The translations under genes and the position numbers were made by a program. From Myxococcales bacterium (GTDB lineage Bacteria > Myxococcota_A > Polyangia > Palsa-1104 > JAEUJZ01), in contig JAEUJZ010000037.1 in the NCBI GenBank assembly GCA_016794505.1, positions 330,220 through 394,219 on the forward strand: a stretch of DNA of 64,000 nucleotides, given 5' to 3'. Shown piece by piece: positions 9,983-18,309 of this stretch. The notes under the pieces are model-generated. The model saw only the letters and a program-made list of their open reading frames with translations, was not told where the DNA came from and searched no databases. Every line of letters starts with the position of its first letter. Position 1 is the stretch's first letter.

Positions 9983-10591
9983 ATGCCGCATAGTCCGAAG
10001 AATTTCGAGCACCTGATCGGAGACTGCAAAGCGTTCCTCAGCGAGAAGCAGCTGCAAGCGCACTTCACGCTGTACCAGGGCTACGTTAAGAAGCTCAACG
10101 AGATCGAAGAGAGGCTGGGCAAGGCCGACCCGACGACGGCCAACTATTCCTTCAGCGAGTACTCTGAGCTGCGTCGCCGCGAGCCGGTGGCGTACAACGG
10201 CACCGTGCTGCACGAGCAGTACTTCGAGAACCTCGGCGCCGAAGGCGGCCAGCCGAGCGCGGCGTTTAAGGCCGATGTCGAAAAGTCGTTTGGCTCGTGG
10301 GATGCGTTCATCGCCGACATCAAGGGCATCGTCGGCTCGGGCCATGGCTGGGCGCTGGTCACGTACGACTGGACCTATGGCCGCGTGCGCACCAACCAAG
10401 TGCAGGGCGAGCACCACATCGGCCTTCTGCCCAACCAGTCGACGCTGATCGCCATCGACGCGTGGGAACACGCCTACTTTCTCGACTACGGCACCAAGAA
10501 GCCGGATTACCTGGCCGGTGTGCTCAAGCACATCAACTGGGCCACCGTCGAAAAACGTCACGCCATGACCCGTATGGGCAAGGCGCAGTAA
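9983..10591 (+). CDS. Superoxide dismutase, Fe/Mn family
   Basis: A 202-residue cytoplasmic enzyme that dismutates superoxide to oxygen and hydrogen peroxide. The family signature DAWEHAYFLDYGTKKPDYL is near the C-terminus and supplies Asp and His metal ligands; the other two ligands are expected from the His in QAHFTLYQGYVKKLN and the His in NGTVLHEQYFENL. The longer reading frame starts at 9836, but the ATG at 9983 follows a strong GGAGG and gives the normal family length, so it is preferred. Fe versus Mn preference cannot be read with certainty. It precedes a phosphodiesterase gene by 21 bases, so the two may share a transcript. Confidence 0.95.
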   Translation: MPHSPKNFEHLIGDCKAFLSEKQLQAHFTLYQGYVKKLNEIEERLGKADPTTANYSFSEYSELRRREPVAYNGTVLHEQYFENLGAEGGQPSAAFKADVEKSFGSWDAFIADIKGIVGSGHGWALVTYDWTYGRVRTNQVQGEHHIGLLPNQSTLIAIDAWEHAYFLDYGTKKPDYLAGVLKHINWATVEKRHAMTRMGKAQ

Positions 10592-10612
10592 GGCGAAAGA
10601 GAGGGGGGGCTC

Positions 10613-11305
10613 TTGCGCTTGTTCTGGGCGTTTCGCCCGCCAGACGACGTCGTAGCGGCCGCGGCCGAGCTCTTGCGCGGTCTCATGACGCCGACCGAGC
10701 GCTTGGGCTATCGCGTGACGTGGTCGCGTCCAGCGTCGCTGCACACGACCGTGAAGTTTCTCGGCGACGTCGATCCTGCGCGCGTGCCGGACATCCTTTC
10801 GCGGGTGCAGCGCGGCATGGCCATGCAGCCGACGGCTCCGGCCATTGTGCGTCTGCGCGGCCTGGGCGCCTTTCCCCAGCCCGAGCGTCCCAAGGTCCTT
10901 TGGCTGGGTGTGCAAGGCGAGAGCGAGTCGAACCAAGGCCGGCTGTTTGCCGTGGCTCGCGCCGTCGAAGAATGGCTGTTTGAGCTGGGCTTTGCGCGCG
11001 AAGAGCGGCCGTTTCGTGCCCACTTGACGCTGGGTCGCGTACGCGACCGCCACCAGCCGCGCCCCGTCGACAAGCGGCCCCCGCAGCGTCGCCCCACGGG
11101 CAGTGCCAGCGAGCGCGACGGAAACGGCCCGCTTTCGCCGGAACAATGGCGGCGGGGTCTCGCCGACCTGCTGGCCAGCTATGGCGATCGCCCCGTCGGT
11201 GGCGCATTTGCCCTCAAAGAGATCGTGCTGTACGAGAGCCGCCTCGGCCCCGACGTTCCCGATTACATCCCCCTGGCCACGGTGCCGGTGGGCAGCGGCA
11301 AGTAA
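10613..11305 (+). CDS. thpR: RNA 2',3'-cyclic phosphodiesterase (2H family)
   Basis: A 230-residue member of the LigT/ThpR branch of the 2H phosphoesterases, which open 2',3'-cyclic phosphates on RNA to 2'-phosphate. Both catalytic HxTx motifs are present: HTTVKFLG near residue 44 and HLTLGRVRDR near residue 140. The N-terminal LRLFWAFRPPDDV is also typical. The start is TTG, placed just after a GAGGGGGGG ribosome-binding site. A longer loop of about 25 residues, rich in Pro/Arg, follows the second motif (HQPRPVDKRPPQRRP). The gene sits between superoxide dismutase and a molybdopterin oxidoreductase on the same strand. Confidence 0.93.
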   Translation: MRLFWAFRPPDDVVAAAAELLRGLMTPTERLGYRVTWSRPASLHTTVKFLGDVDPARVPDILSRVQRGMAMQPTAPAIVRLRGLGAFPQPERPKVLWLGVQGESESNQGRLFAVARAVEEWLFELGFAREERPFRAHLTLGRVRDRHQPRPVDKRPPQRRPTGSASERDGNGPLSPEQWRRGLADLLASYGDRPVGGAFALKEIVLYESRLGPDVPDYIPLATVPVGSGK

Positions 11306-11341
11306 TACGTTCCTTTTTCGATCCCTTCACGCATTCCTACC

Positions 11342-13573
11342 ATGGGGGTCCACGTGACTCACGTTCGCTCGTGCAACCTGTGTGAAGCGATGTGCGGCGT
11401 GCGCATCGAGACTGAAGGCGACCGCGTGGTCAGCATCCGCGGCGACGAAGCCGACCCGTTCAGCCAGGGGTATATCTGCCCCAAGGCCACGGCGCTCGGC
11501 GACATTCACCACGACCCCGACCGCCTGCGCCGTCCGCTCAAGCGCAGCGGCACGCGCTGGCACGAGATCTCATGGGACGAAGCGCTCGACGAGACCGCGG
11601 CGCGCATCCATCAGATCCGCAGCGAGCACGGACCCCACGCCGTAGGCATGTACCTGGGCAACCCCAGCGTCCACAACTATGGCGCGCTGCTTTATTCCGT
11701 TCTGTTCGCCAAGGTCCTGCGCAGCCGCAGCCGGTTCTCGGCAACCTCGGTCGATCAGCTTCCCAAGATGCTGACGTCGCTTTTGCTGTATGGCCACCAG
11801 ATCGTGATGTCGGTGCCCGATGTCGATCGCACCGACTGCTTTGTGATCTTTGGCGGCAACCCAGTGGTCTCGAACGGCAGCTTGATGTCGGCACCGGGAA
11901 TGAAGCGTCGCCTGGCGGCGATTCGCGCCCGCGGCGGTCGCGTCATCGTCTTTGATCCACGCCGCACCGAGACGGCCGAGCTAGCCGATGAGCACGTGTT
12001 CGTGCGTCCGGGAAGCGACGCGCTGATCCTGGCTGCGATGCTGCACGTGATCTTTGCCGAAGACCTCGTGCGGCTGCGGCATCTCGCCCCTGCCCTCCGC
12101 GGTCTCGATCCCCTGCGCGCTTCCGTGCAGGACTTTTCCCCGGAAGCCGTTGCTGCGGCCTCTGGCGTTCCCGCCGAGACACTGCGTCGCATCGTGCGCA
12201 GCTATGCCCAAAGCGAGCGCGGCGTGCTGTACGGCCGCTTGGGCGTCTCGACCCATGTCTTCGGCGGGCTGTGCAACTGGCTGATCGAAGTCATCAACAT
12301 CGTAAGTGGTCACTTCGATCGCGAAGGCGGCGCGATGTTCCCGACGCCCGCGGTGGACTTGGCGCAGCTTGGATCGTGGCTGGATCAGCAGGGCCACCAC
12401 AACAAGTTCACAAGTCGCGTGCGCGGCATTCCCGAGTTTGGCGGCGAGCTTCCCGCGGCCTGCATGGCGGAAGAGATGGACACGCCGGGCGACAAGCAGA
12501 TTCGCGCGCTGATCACCCACGCCGGGAATCCCGTCTTGAGCACGCCCAATGGCCGTCGACTCGATGCCGCGCTGCCGCGGCTCGACTTCATGGTGGCCAT
12601 CGATATCTATCTCAACGAGACGACGCGCCACGCGCACATCATCCTGCCGCCGACCTTCGCGCTTGAACACGATCACTACGACCTGGCTTTTTTCGCGCTG
12701 GCTGTTCGCAACACCGTCAAGTACTCGCCTGCGCTGTTTGCAAAAAGCGCGGAGCAGCGTCACGACTGGCAGATCTTCGCCGGCTTGATGACACGCCTGC
12801 TGGCGCACGATGCCAAGAGCGGACGCGCCAAGGATGTGGCCCTGTCGCGGGCGCTGCGTCTTGTGTCCGACCATGCCGAGGGCTTTTTCGATCCGGCTCG
12901 CGCGCTTGATCTGTTGCTGCGCATCGGACCCAACGGACTGCGCCGTGGTCGCCAGGGGCTGAGCCTTGCGACGCTGCTCCGCGACGAAAACCGCCACGGC
13001 ATCGATCTGGGACCGCTTGCACCCTGTATGCCGCAGCGACTCTATACGCGCGACAAGAAGCTCGACGTCGCAACGCCCATCATGCTCGCGGACTTTGTGC
13101 GTCTGCGTGAATCGCTCGTGGTGGCGCATGAAACGACGCCGATCCGCGACGGGCTGCTCTTGATCGGGCGACGTCAGCTGCGCTCGAACAACTCGTGGTG
13201 CCACAACAGCGAGCGCTTGGTAAAGGGGCCGGATCGCTGCACGCTGATCATGCATCCGCGCGATGCGGCGCAGCGCGGCATCCAGCAGGGCGAGCGCGTC
13301 CGCGTGTCGTCGCGCGTCGGCGAGGTCGTGGCGCCGGTCGCGGTTTCCGATGAAGTCATGCCGGGCGTCGTCAGCTTGCCGCACGGCTATGGTCACCATG
13401 GGCAAGGAACTCGCCTGCGCGTTGCTAAAGCGCATGCGGGCGTCAGCGCCAACGACCTCACCGACGAGCTTTTGGTGGATCCGCTGGCTGGGACGGCGCA
13501 CCTAAGCGGCGTGCCTGTCACGGTGTGCCGCTTGCCCGCGGACGTTGACACCCTGCGTCAAGGAACGCCCTAG
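11342..13573 (+). CDS. Molybdopterin-dependent oxidoreductase, formate dehydrogenase-like
   Basis: A 743-residue molybdenum bis-MGD enzyme. The N-terminus holds a 4Fe-4S motif, Cys11-x2-Cys14-x3-Cys18-x27-Cys46 (CNLCEAMC, then GYICPKA). Further family blocks are FGGNPVVSNGS (about 175), VIVFDPRRTETAELAD, a HAGNPVLSTPNGRRLD block and NETTRHAHIILPPTFALEHDHYD. The C-terminal cofactor domain has LLIGRRQLRSNNSWCHNS and LPHGYGH. At the usual position of the metal-ligating Cys/Sec/Ser I see SVDQLPKM, so the protein ligand may be absent or different. No twin-arginine signal is present, so it should be cytoplasmic. No electron-transfer subunit is adjacent and the substrate is unknown. Confidence 0.9.
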   Translation: MGVHVTHVRSCNLCEAMCGVRIETEGDRVVSIRGDEADPFSQGYICPKATALGDIHHDPDRLRRPLKRSGTRWHEISWDEALDETAARIHQIRSEHGPHAVGMYLGNPSVHNYGALLYSVLFAKVLRSRSRFSATSVDQLPKMLTSLLLYGHQIVMSVPDVDRTDCFVIFGGNPVVSNGSLMSAPGMKRRLAAIRARGGRVIVFDPRRTETAELADEHVFVRPGSDALILAAMLHVIFAEDLVRLRHLAPALRGLDPLRASVQDFSPEAVAAASGVPAETLRRIVRSYAQSERGVLYGRLGVSTHVFGGLCNWLIEVINIVSGHFDREGGAMFPTPAVDLAQLGSWLDQQGHHNKFTSRVRGIPEFGGELPAACMAEEMDTPGDKQIRALITHAGNPVLSTPNGRRLDAALPRLDFMVAIDIYLNETTRHAHIILPPTFALEHDHYDLAFFALAVRNTVKYSPALFAKSAEQRHDWQIFAGLMTRLLAHDAKSGRAKDVALSRALRLVSDHAEGFFDPARALDLLLRIGPNGLRRGRQGLSLATLLRDENRHGIDLGPLAPCMPQRLYTRDKKLDVATPIMLADFVRLRESLVVAHETTPIRDGLLLIGRRQLRSNNSWCHNSERLVKGPDRCTLIMHPRDAAQRGIQQGERVRVSSRVGEVVAPVAVSDEVMPGVVSLPHGYGHHGQGTRLRVAKAHAGVSANDLTDELLVDPLAGTAHLSGVPVTVCRLPADVDTLRQGTP

Positions 13574-13675
13574 CCATCCGTCACTCTTGCGTTATTGCCA
13601 CCGCGCGCTTGCGCTGCGCCGGATCGGCGACGATGCCCGGCTGACCTGGCCAAGCGACTGCGATAGTGTAGTGGC

Positions 13676-15007
13676 ATGGGTCGTCAACGCATCGATACCG
13701 TCTTGCGTGTGCGCACGCGGCACCGCCCTGGACAGCTTGCTCGCCTGGCCACGGTGATCGCGCAAGAGGGCGCACTGATCGGCGAGATCACCACGGTCCA
13801 CATGGCCGAAGGGCTCTCGACGCGCGATATCACCGTCGAGACCGAGAACGAAGAACACACCGCTCGCTTGATCTCGGCGCTGCAGCACACAGATGGTGTC
13901 GAAGTGCTGGAAGTCAAAGACCTGGTCTTTGAGCTTCACCGCGGCGGCAAGATTCGTGCGGCCAGCCGGGTTGAGCTACGTCGCCTCGGCGATCTTCGTT
14001 ACATCTACACGCCGGGCGTGGCGCGTGTCTCGCGAGCGATTGCCGCCAGCCCGGATCGCGCCTGGGATTACACCAACATCGGTCAGTCCGTCGGCATCTT
14101 CACCAATGGCTCGCGCGTGCTGGGTCTGGGCAACATCGGCCCGCTGGCCAGCATGCCGGTGATGGAGGGCAAGGCCGTCCTATACGACAAGTTCGCTGGC
14201 ATCTCGGCGACGCCGATCTTGATCGACACGCTCGATGCCGACGAATTCATCGAGACCGTCGTGCGGCTGTCCAAGACCTTTGGCGGCATCCACTTGGAAG
14301 ACATCCGCATTCCCGAGTGCTTCAAGATTGAAAGCGAGCTTCGTCGTCGCTTGAGCAAGCCAGTGATGCACGATGACCAGCACGGTACCGCGGTGGTCAC
14401 GCTGGCCGCGCTGATCAATGCCTGTCGCATCACCGGGCTGGATCTGCACAAAGCCAAAGTGGCGCAGGTCGGGCTTGGAGCAGCCGGCAGCGCGATTGCG
14501 CGACTGATTCTGAACTACGGTGCGCGCTCGGTCTTGGTCACCGACGTAAATGCCGAGATGGTCACCCGCATGGTGGAAGAAGGAGCACAGGCCGCGACCT
14601 TGGATTCGATCATGGCGACAGCCGATGTCGTGATCTGCACGACGGGCAAAGTGGGTCTGCTCAAGCCCGAGATGATTCGCAAGGGCCAGGTCATCTTCGC
14701 GCTGTCGAATCCCCAGGCCGAGATCGATCCCGATACGGCCCGTGCCGCGGGGGCTGCATATGCCGCCGATGGCGCAGCCATCAACAACGCGCTGGCGTTT
14801 CCGGGAATCTTCAAGGGCGCTCTAGAGACGCGCGCCTGCACGCTGCATCCGCAGATGTTCATCGCCGCGGCGCAAGCCATTGCCAGCGTGGTGACTCCTG
14901 ACGAAGTGGTGCCGTCCCCCTTGGACCCGCGCGTCCACGATGCGGTCCGCAGTGCCGTGGCAGACTGCGCGCACAAGCTCAACCTGGCCAACACCGCCAA
15001 GCTGTAA
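13676..15007 (+). CDS. NAD(P)-dependent malic enzyme with N-terminal ACT domain
   Basis: A 443-residue enzyme that oxidatively decarboxylates malate to pyruvate. Residues 8-80 form an ACT domain (RHRPGQLARLATVIAQEGALIG), a small-molecule-binding regulatory module. The malic-enzyme part follows: DLRYIYTPGVARVSRAI, GNIGPLASMPVMEGKAVLYDKF, LEDIRIPECF and PVMHDDQHGTAVV, then the dinucleotide fold VGLGAAGSAIARLIL. This is the short bacterial form without a phosphotransacetylase tail. Its ACT module suggests allosteric control by an amino acid or similar ligand. It lies 102 bases after the oxidoreductase gene and is followed by a strong terminator. Confidence 0.95.
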   Translation: MGRQRIDTVLRVRTRHRPGQLARLATVIAQEGALIGEITTVHMAEGLSTRDITVETENEEHTARLISALQHTDGVEVLEVKDLVFELHRGGKIRAASRVELRRLGDLRYIYTPGVARVSRAIAASPDRAWDYTNIGQSVGIFTNGSRVLGLGNIGPLASMPVMEGKAVLYDKFAGISATPILIDTLDADEFIETVVRLSKTFGGIHLEDIRIPECFKIESELRRRLSKPVMHDDQHGTAVVTLAALINACRITGLDLHKAKVAQVGLGAAGSAIARLILNYGARSVLVTDVNAEMVTRMVEEGAQAATLDSIMATADVVICTTGKVGLLKPEMIRKGQVIFALSNPQAEIDPDTARAAGAAYAADGAAINNALAFPGIFKGALETRACTLHPQMFIAAAQAIASVVTPDEVVPSPLDPRVHDAVRSAVADCAHKLNLANTAKL

Positions 15008-15088
15008 GGCCCCTGGCAGGCGGGCCCGTGCGCAGAGCCGGCCCGTACGCAGCCGGCCCGTGCGCGGCAGTGGGCGAATCCGCAAACG

Positions 15089-15141
15089 AAAAAGGGAATC
15101 TGGCTGCTTGCCCGCAGGGGCCACACCAGATTCCCTTTTTT
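15089..15141. terminator. Strong bidirectional intrinsic terminator
   Basis: AAAAAGGGAATCTGG (15089-15103) pairs perfectly with CCAGATTCCCTTTTT (15126-15140). The A-rich and T-rich flanks give a U-tract on either strand. It lies between the convergent malic enzyme and winged-helix genes and should stop both. Confidence 0.9.
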
Positions 15142-15166
15142 CGTGAATCGAATCGCTCGGCAGCGC

Positions 15167-15646
15167 TTACGGGATGGAATACATACTGCCGCGACCCTGC
15201 GTGCTATCCAGCTTGCTGCGCTTGAGCTTGCCGCCCTTGACCAACAGGGTCAGGTTGTTTTCCGCTTTGCCACGTCGCCCCGACGCTTCCCAGTGCTTGC
15301 GAATATCCTCGGTGGTAGCGCCGCCCTTTTCGCGAACAAACGTCATGATGAGCTGATCGCCGGTCATCTCGAACTTCCGCGACCAAGGCGCCTTGCGAGA
15401 CGAGCCCCGCTTGTCTGCTGCTGGCTTACGCCCCCGGCGCTTGCCCTTGCTGGGAGCTTCCGTGTCCGCGCGCTTCTTTCCTTTTTTTCCCCCTGCACCC
15501 CGCCCCGCAGAGGAAGGCGCGACGATTCCGAACGCCTTAAACGTTGCGTCGATTTCGGCAATCGCAGCTTCGTGCTGCTGCCGCTCCTGTCGCAGCTGAT
15601 TGATCAGACGCGTCAGCTCCGATGCATTGGTGGTCTTGGTCGCCAT
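15167..15646 (-). CDS. Basic DNA-binding protein with winged-helix-like C-terminus
   Basis: A 159-residue protein with three parts. The N-terminal 45 residues form a probable coiled coil (SELTRLINQLRQERQQHEAAIAEIDATF). The middle is a Lys/Arg/Gly-rich tail-like region (GKKGKKRADTEAPSKGKRRGRKP) of the histone-H1/AT-hook style. The C-terminal 65 residues (TGDQLIMTFVREKGGATTEDIRKHW to GRGSMYSIP) look like a small winged helix. A nucleoid-associated or regulatory role is inferred. A GAGG ribosome-binding site sits just before the ATG at 15646; an upstream ATG-containing extension reaching 15850 lacks such a site and is rejected. Confidence 0.75.
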   Translation of the reverse strand: MATKTTNASELTRLINQLRQERQQHEAAIAEIDATFKAFGIVAPSSAGRGAGGKKGKKRADTEAPSKGKRRGRKPAADKRGSSRKAPWSRKFEMTGDQLIMTFVREKGGATTEDIRKHWEASGRRGKAENNLTLLVKGGKLKRSKLDSTQGRGSMYSIP

Positions 15647-15843
15647 GGTTTTGCCTCGCTGTTTGAGCATGCGGTGTAGGAATCTGGTCCGTAGCCGTAA
15701 TGATGGAACAGTACACAACGCAGAAATTGGGAACAAGCGTGAAAGTGTCCGTTCGCGCTGTGTGAATGCAGCAGCAGATACTCCGAAACAGCCAGGCTGC
15801 CACCCCCATCGACGGAGGTATCGCGTCTTGATATGGTGCGCCC

Positions 15844-17550
15844 ATGGCAACAGCCACCCCAGGGCCGAACCGGCACGAGTCGCAGCAAGTGGTCATTCAT
15901 TCCCCCGTCCCAGCGAGCCGGAGCGATACCTGTGCGGTCGCAGTCAGCCCGGAAGCAGAGAGGCAGAGCCAATCGCAGCCGGCTGGCCTTCCTGTGGGCA
16001 TCGGGAATCCCGCGGCGGTCCCGCGAACCCCCCAGCGCCAGCCAAGCTCGACCATAGGCCGGAATGTGGAGCTGTCTGCGCAGGGCCTGGACGCACAGGG
16101 GGCCGGGGTCTGCCGCATGGCGGATCGCGAGGTTCACGTTCCGGGTCTGCTTCCCAATGAGACCGCGGATGTGCGAGTCCACCACCTCAGCCCACATACC
16201 CAGGATGCCTGGGGGACCGTCAATCGGCGTCTCAGCGACTCAGCGGAACGCGTCCTGCCGTCCTGTGCGGGCTATGGGCTCTGCGGGGGATGTTCCCTGC
16301 AGCACATGCAGTACGACGCTCAGCTGCGTTGGAAAACGGAACGACTGGTCCGCGCCCTGCACGGAATTCCTGGAAGTCCCGGCGGGGTCTCATCCTGTAT
16401 TGGGCCTGGCTGGCCCCCGTCCGATCGCGATGAGACATGGGAACGTGGCCCAGGGGGGCTGCCCCTGGGGTATCGCAGCCGTGTGAAGCTGGTGGCCGCG
16501 CACCGAGCGACAAGCGCGAGTTCCGCGACCGCCGCGCCGCTCTATTTCGGGTCCTATGTTCCACGTTCGCATGATGTTCTGGCGATGGCTGGCTGCCGTG
16601 TGAATGCGCCTTCCTTGACTGCGCTCGCTCACACGCTGGCCATCGAGCTGAATCGTGTGGGAGTGCGGGCCTATGACGAAACCACGGCGCAGGGCGTGCT
16701 GCGCTATGTCCTTCTGCGGGAGTCTGCCGCCCACGAACAGCAGCTGAGCTTGGTTGTGGCCGAGCCCCCGTCTGCTGACGTGCTGGCCCAGCTAGCGGCG
16801 GCGCTTACGCACGCCCATCCGCCGCTTGTCAGCATAGTCCTGCATGAAAATCGCAGCCCCGGAAATGCGCTCTTGGCAGACGAAGGATCGGAGACAGATG
16901 GCGACGCAGCCGATCGGCTGCTGCACGGCCCACCCTATCTTTGGGATGAAGTCGGGGGGCTGCCGCTGCGCATCTCGGCGCGTTCCTTTTTTCAAGTCAA
17001 CCGCGCCACGGCTGCGCGGATCTATTCCGATGTCTGTAAACACGTGCGGTCCCTTTTGCTTCCGGGGCAGGCACAGCCTGTGGCCGCGCCTCTGCGGATC
17101 GTCGACCTGTACAGTGGGGTTGGTGGGCTGGGTCTAACGGTGCTGCGCGGGCTTCCCGGCAGCTCGCTTCTAGGGGTGGAATGGAGCGCGAGCGCAAGCG
17201 CGGATGCGCAGGCCAGCGCAGCGCGGCTGGGTCTGTCCCACCAGGCTGACTTCCGCTGCGGTGCGGTCGAGACCCTGCTTGCCGATGCCGCGATCCGCGC
17301 GATGGCACAGGGGTGCGACGTCCTGTTATTGAACCCACCACGGCGCGGCTGCACACAAGACGTGTTGTCAGCGATCGTGTCGCTGCGTCCGCGCTGTGTC
17401 GTCTATGTCAGCTGTTCCCCCGAGAGCCTAGCCCGCGATCTGTCGGCCCTGACGAGCGCCGGGTATGCCTGGCTGCAGAGCACGCCGTATGACATGCATC
17501 CGGGGACCCCGCACATCGAGTCAGTCACGATCTTGCGCGACGCGCGCTGA
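15844..17550 (+). CDS. RNA (uracil-5-)-methyltransferase, RumA/TrmA family
   Basis: A SAM-dependent enzyme that makes 5-methyluridine in 23S rRNA or tRNA. About 75 N-terminal residues are low-complexity and lie before the TRAM-like segment (AQGLDAQGAGVCRMADREVHVPG). An iron-sulfur motif CAGYGLCGGC follows near residue 140. The C-terminal methyltransferase has DLYSGVGGLGL (SAM site), LLNPPRRGC and VVYVSCSPESLARDL with the catalytic Cys. The Fe-S motif favours an RumA/RlmD-like protein. No clear ribosome-binding site precedes the ATG at 15844, and a start further inside is possible; the non-conserved N-terminus could be an over-extension. Confidence 0.9.
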   Translation: MATATPGPNRHESQQVVIHSPVPASRSDTCAVAVSPEAERQSQSQPAGLPVGIGNPAAVPRTPQRQPSSTIGRNVELSAQGLDAQGAGVCRMADREVHVPGLLPNETADVRVHHLSPHTQDAWGTVNRRLSDSAERVLPSCAGYGLCGGCSLQHMQYDAQLRWKTERLVRALHGIPGSPGGVSSCIGPGWPPSDRDETWERGPGGLPLGYRSRVKLVAAHRATSASSATAAPLYFGSYVPRSHDVLAMAGCRVNAPSLTALAHTLAIELNRVGVRAYDETTAQGVLRYVLLRESAAHEQQLSLVVAEPPSADVLAQLAAALTHAHPPLVSIVLHENRSPGNALLADEGSETDGDAADRLLHGPPYLWDEVGGLPLRISARSFFQVNRATAARIYSDVCKHVRSLLLPGQAQPVAAPLRIVDLYSGVGGLGLTVLRGLPGSSLLGVEWSASASADAQASAARLGLSHQADFRCGAVETLLADAAIRAMAQGCDVLLLNPPRRGCTQDVLSAIVSLRPRCVVYVSCSPESLARDLSALTSAGYAWLQSTPYDMHPGTPHIESVTILRDAR

Positions 17551-17607
17551 GAGCCCGCAGCCCAGTGTGAGCTGTTTTGTGCTCAAGCCGGCACTTAGGG
17601 AATAGCG

Positions 17608-18309
17608 ATGGCCAAGTCTGTTACCCACCTGCGCCTGGTCGAAACGCCGGCTGATCCGGGGGCTGGCACTGCCGCGTCGTCAGATCGGGCGACGGCGTCG
17701 CAGGCCACCCTTGCTGCAAGCGTGCGGCGCGGCGAGGCAACCGCAGGCGTGGCGGTTCATGATGTTCCCTGCTTGCCCTCAACCAGCGATGGGCCGCCCT
17801 CGTGGGAACAGCTATTTCGTCTGTATGGACCCTATGTCGCGCAGGTTGCGCTGCGGGTCCTCGGTCGGGATGACGAGGTGGATGACGTGGTGCAGGAAGT
17901 CTTTCTGGCCGTGATCTCGGACCTCGATAAGCTGCGCAACCCACTGTCGGTGCGCGGCTGGCTTAAGACGGTGACGGTGCGCAAGTCGTATCGCGTGCTC
18001 AAGCAGCGCAGCCGGCGGCGGCTGTGGGCGTTCTTGGGGCTGGGTGACAGTGCCGAGATTCCGGCGGCCTGTGGCAGCGATTCCCTTTTGGCTCCGGGGT
18101 GCGGGACCGAAGACCGCGTCCTGCTCATGCGGATCTATCGTCTGCTCGACGAGCTACCCGCCAACGAGCGGCTGGCTTGGACGCTGCGCCATATCGAAGG
18201 AGAGCAGGTTGAGGCCGTGGCCAGCCTGTGCGGCTGCAGCCTGGCAACTGCCAAGCGGCGCATCGCCGCCGCACAAACTTTTCTTGCAAGGACATTAGAC
18301 GATGCCTAG
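17608..18309 (+). CDS. ECF-family RNA polymerase sigma factor
   Basis: A 233-residue sigma factor. After about 70 unconserved residues, region 2 is clear: LFRLYGPYVAQVALRVLGRDDEVDDVVQEVF with the DDVVQEVF core, and GWLKTVTVRKSYRVLKQRSRR. Region 4 near the C-terminus is LLDELPANERLAWTLRHIEGEQVEAVASLCGCSLATAKRRI, a helix-turn-helix that reads -35 elements. The next gene starts inside this one (8-base overlap) and encodes a FecR-like membrane protein, the expected anti-sigma partner. Target promoters cannot be read here. Confidence 0.93.
   Translation: MAKSVTHLRLVETPADPGAGTAASSDRATASQATLAASVRRGEATAGVAVHDVPCLPSTSDGPPSWEQLFRLYGPYVAQVALRVLGRDDEVDDVVQEVFLAVISDLDKLRNPLSVRGWLKTVTVRKSYRVLKQRSRRRLWAFLGLGDSAEIPAACGSDSLLAPGCGTEDRVLLMRIYRLLDELPANERLAWTLRHIEGEQVEAVASLCGCSLATAKRRIAAAQTFLARTLDDA

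Noticed and set aside
9642..9983. 113-codon minus-strand frame between photolyase and superoxide dismutase
   Set aside because: TTG start at the very start of the divergent gene, no ribosome-binding site seen, no family; it may be real but is not supported enough.
11981..13501. 506-codon minus-strand open frame opposite the molybdopterin oxidoreductase
   Set aside because: It is fully antisense to a gene with clear motifs; its sequence is Arg/His-rich and lacks a family pattern, typical of GC-rich shadow frames.
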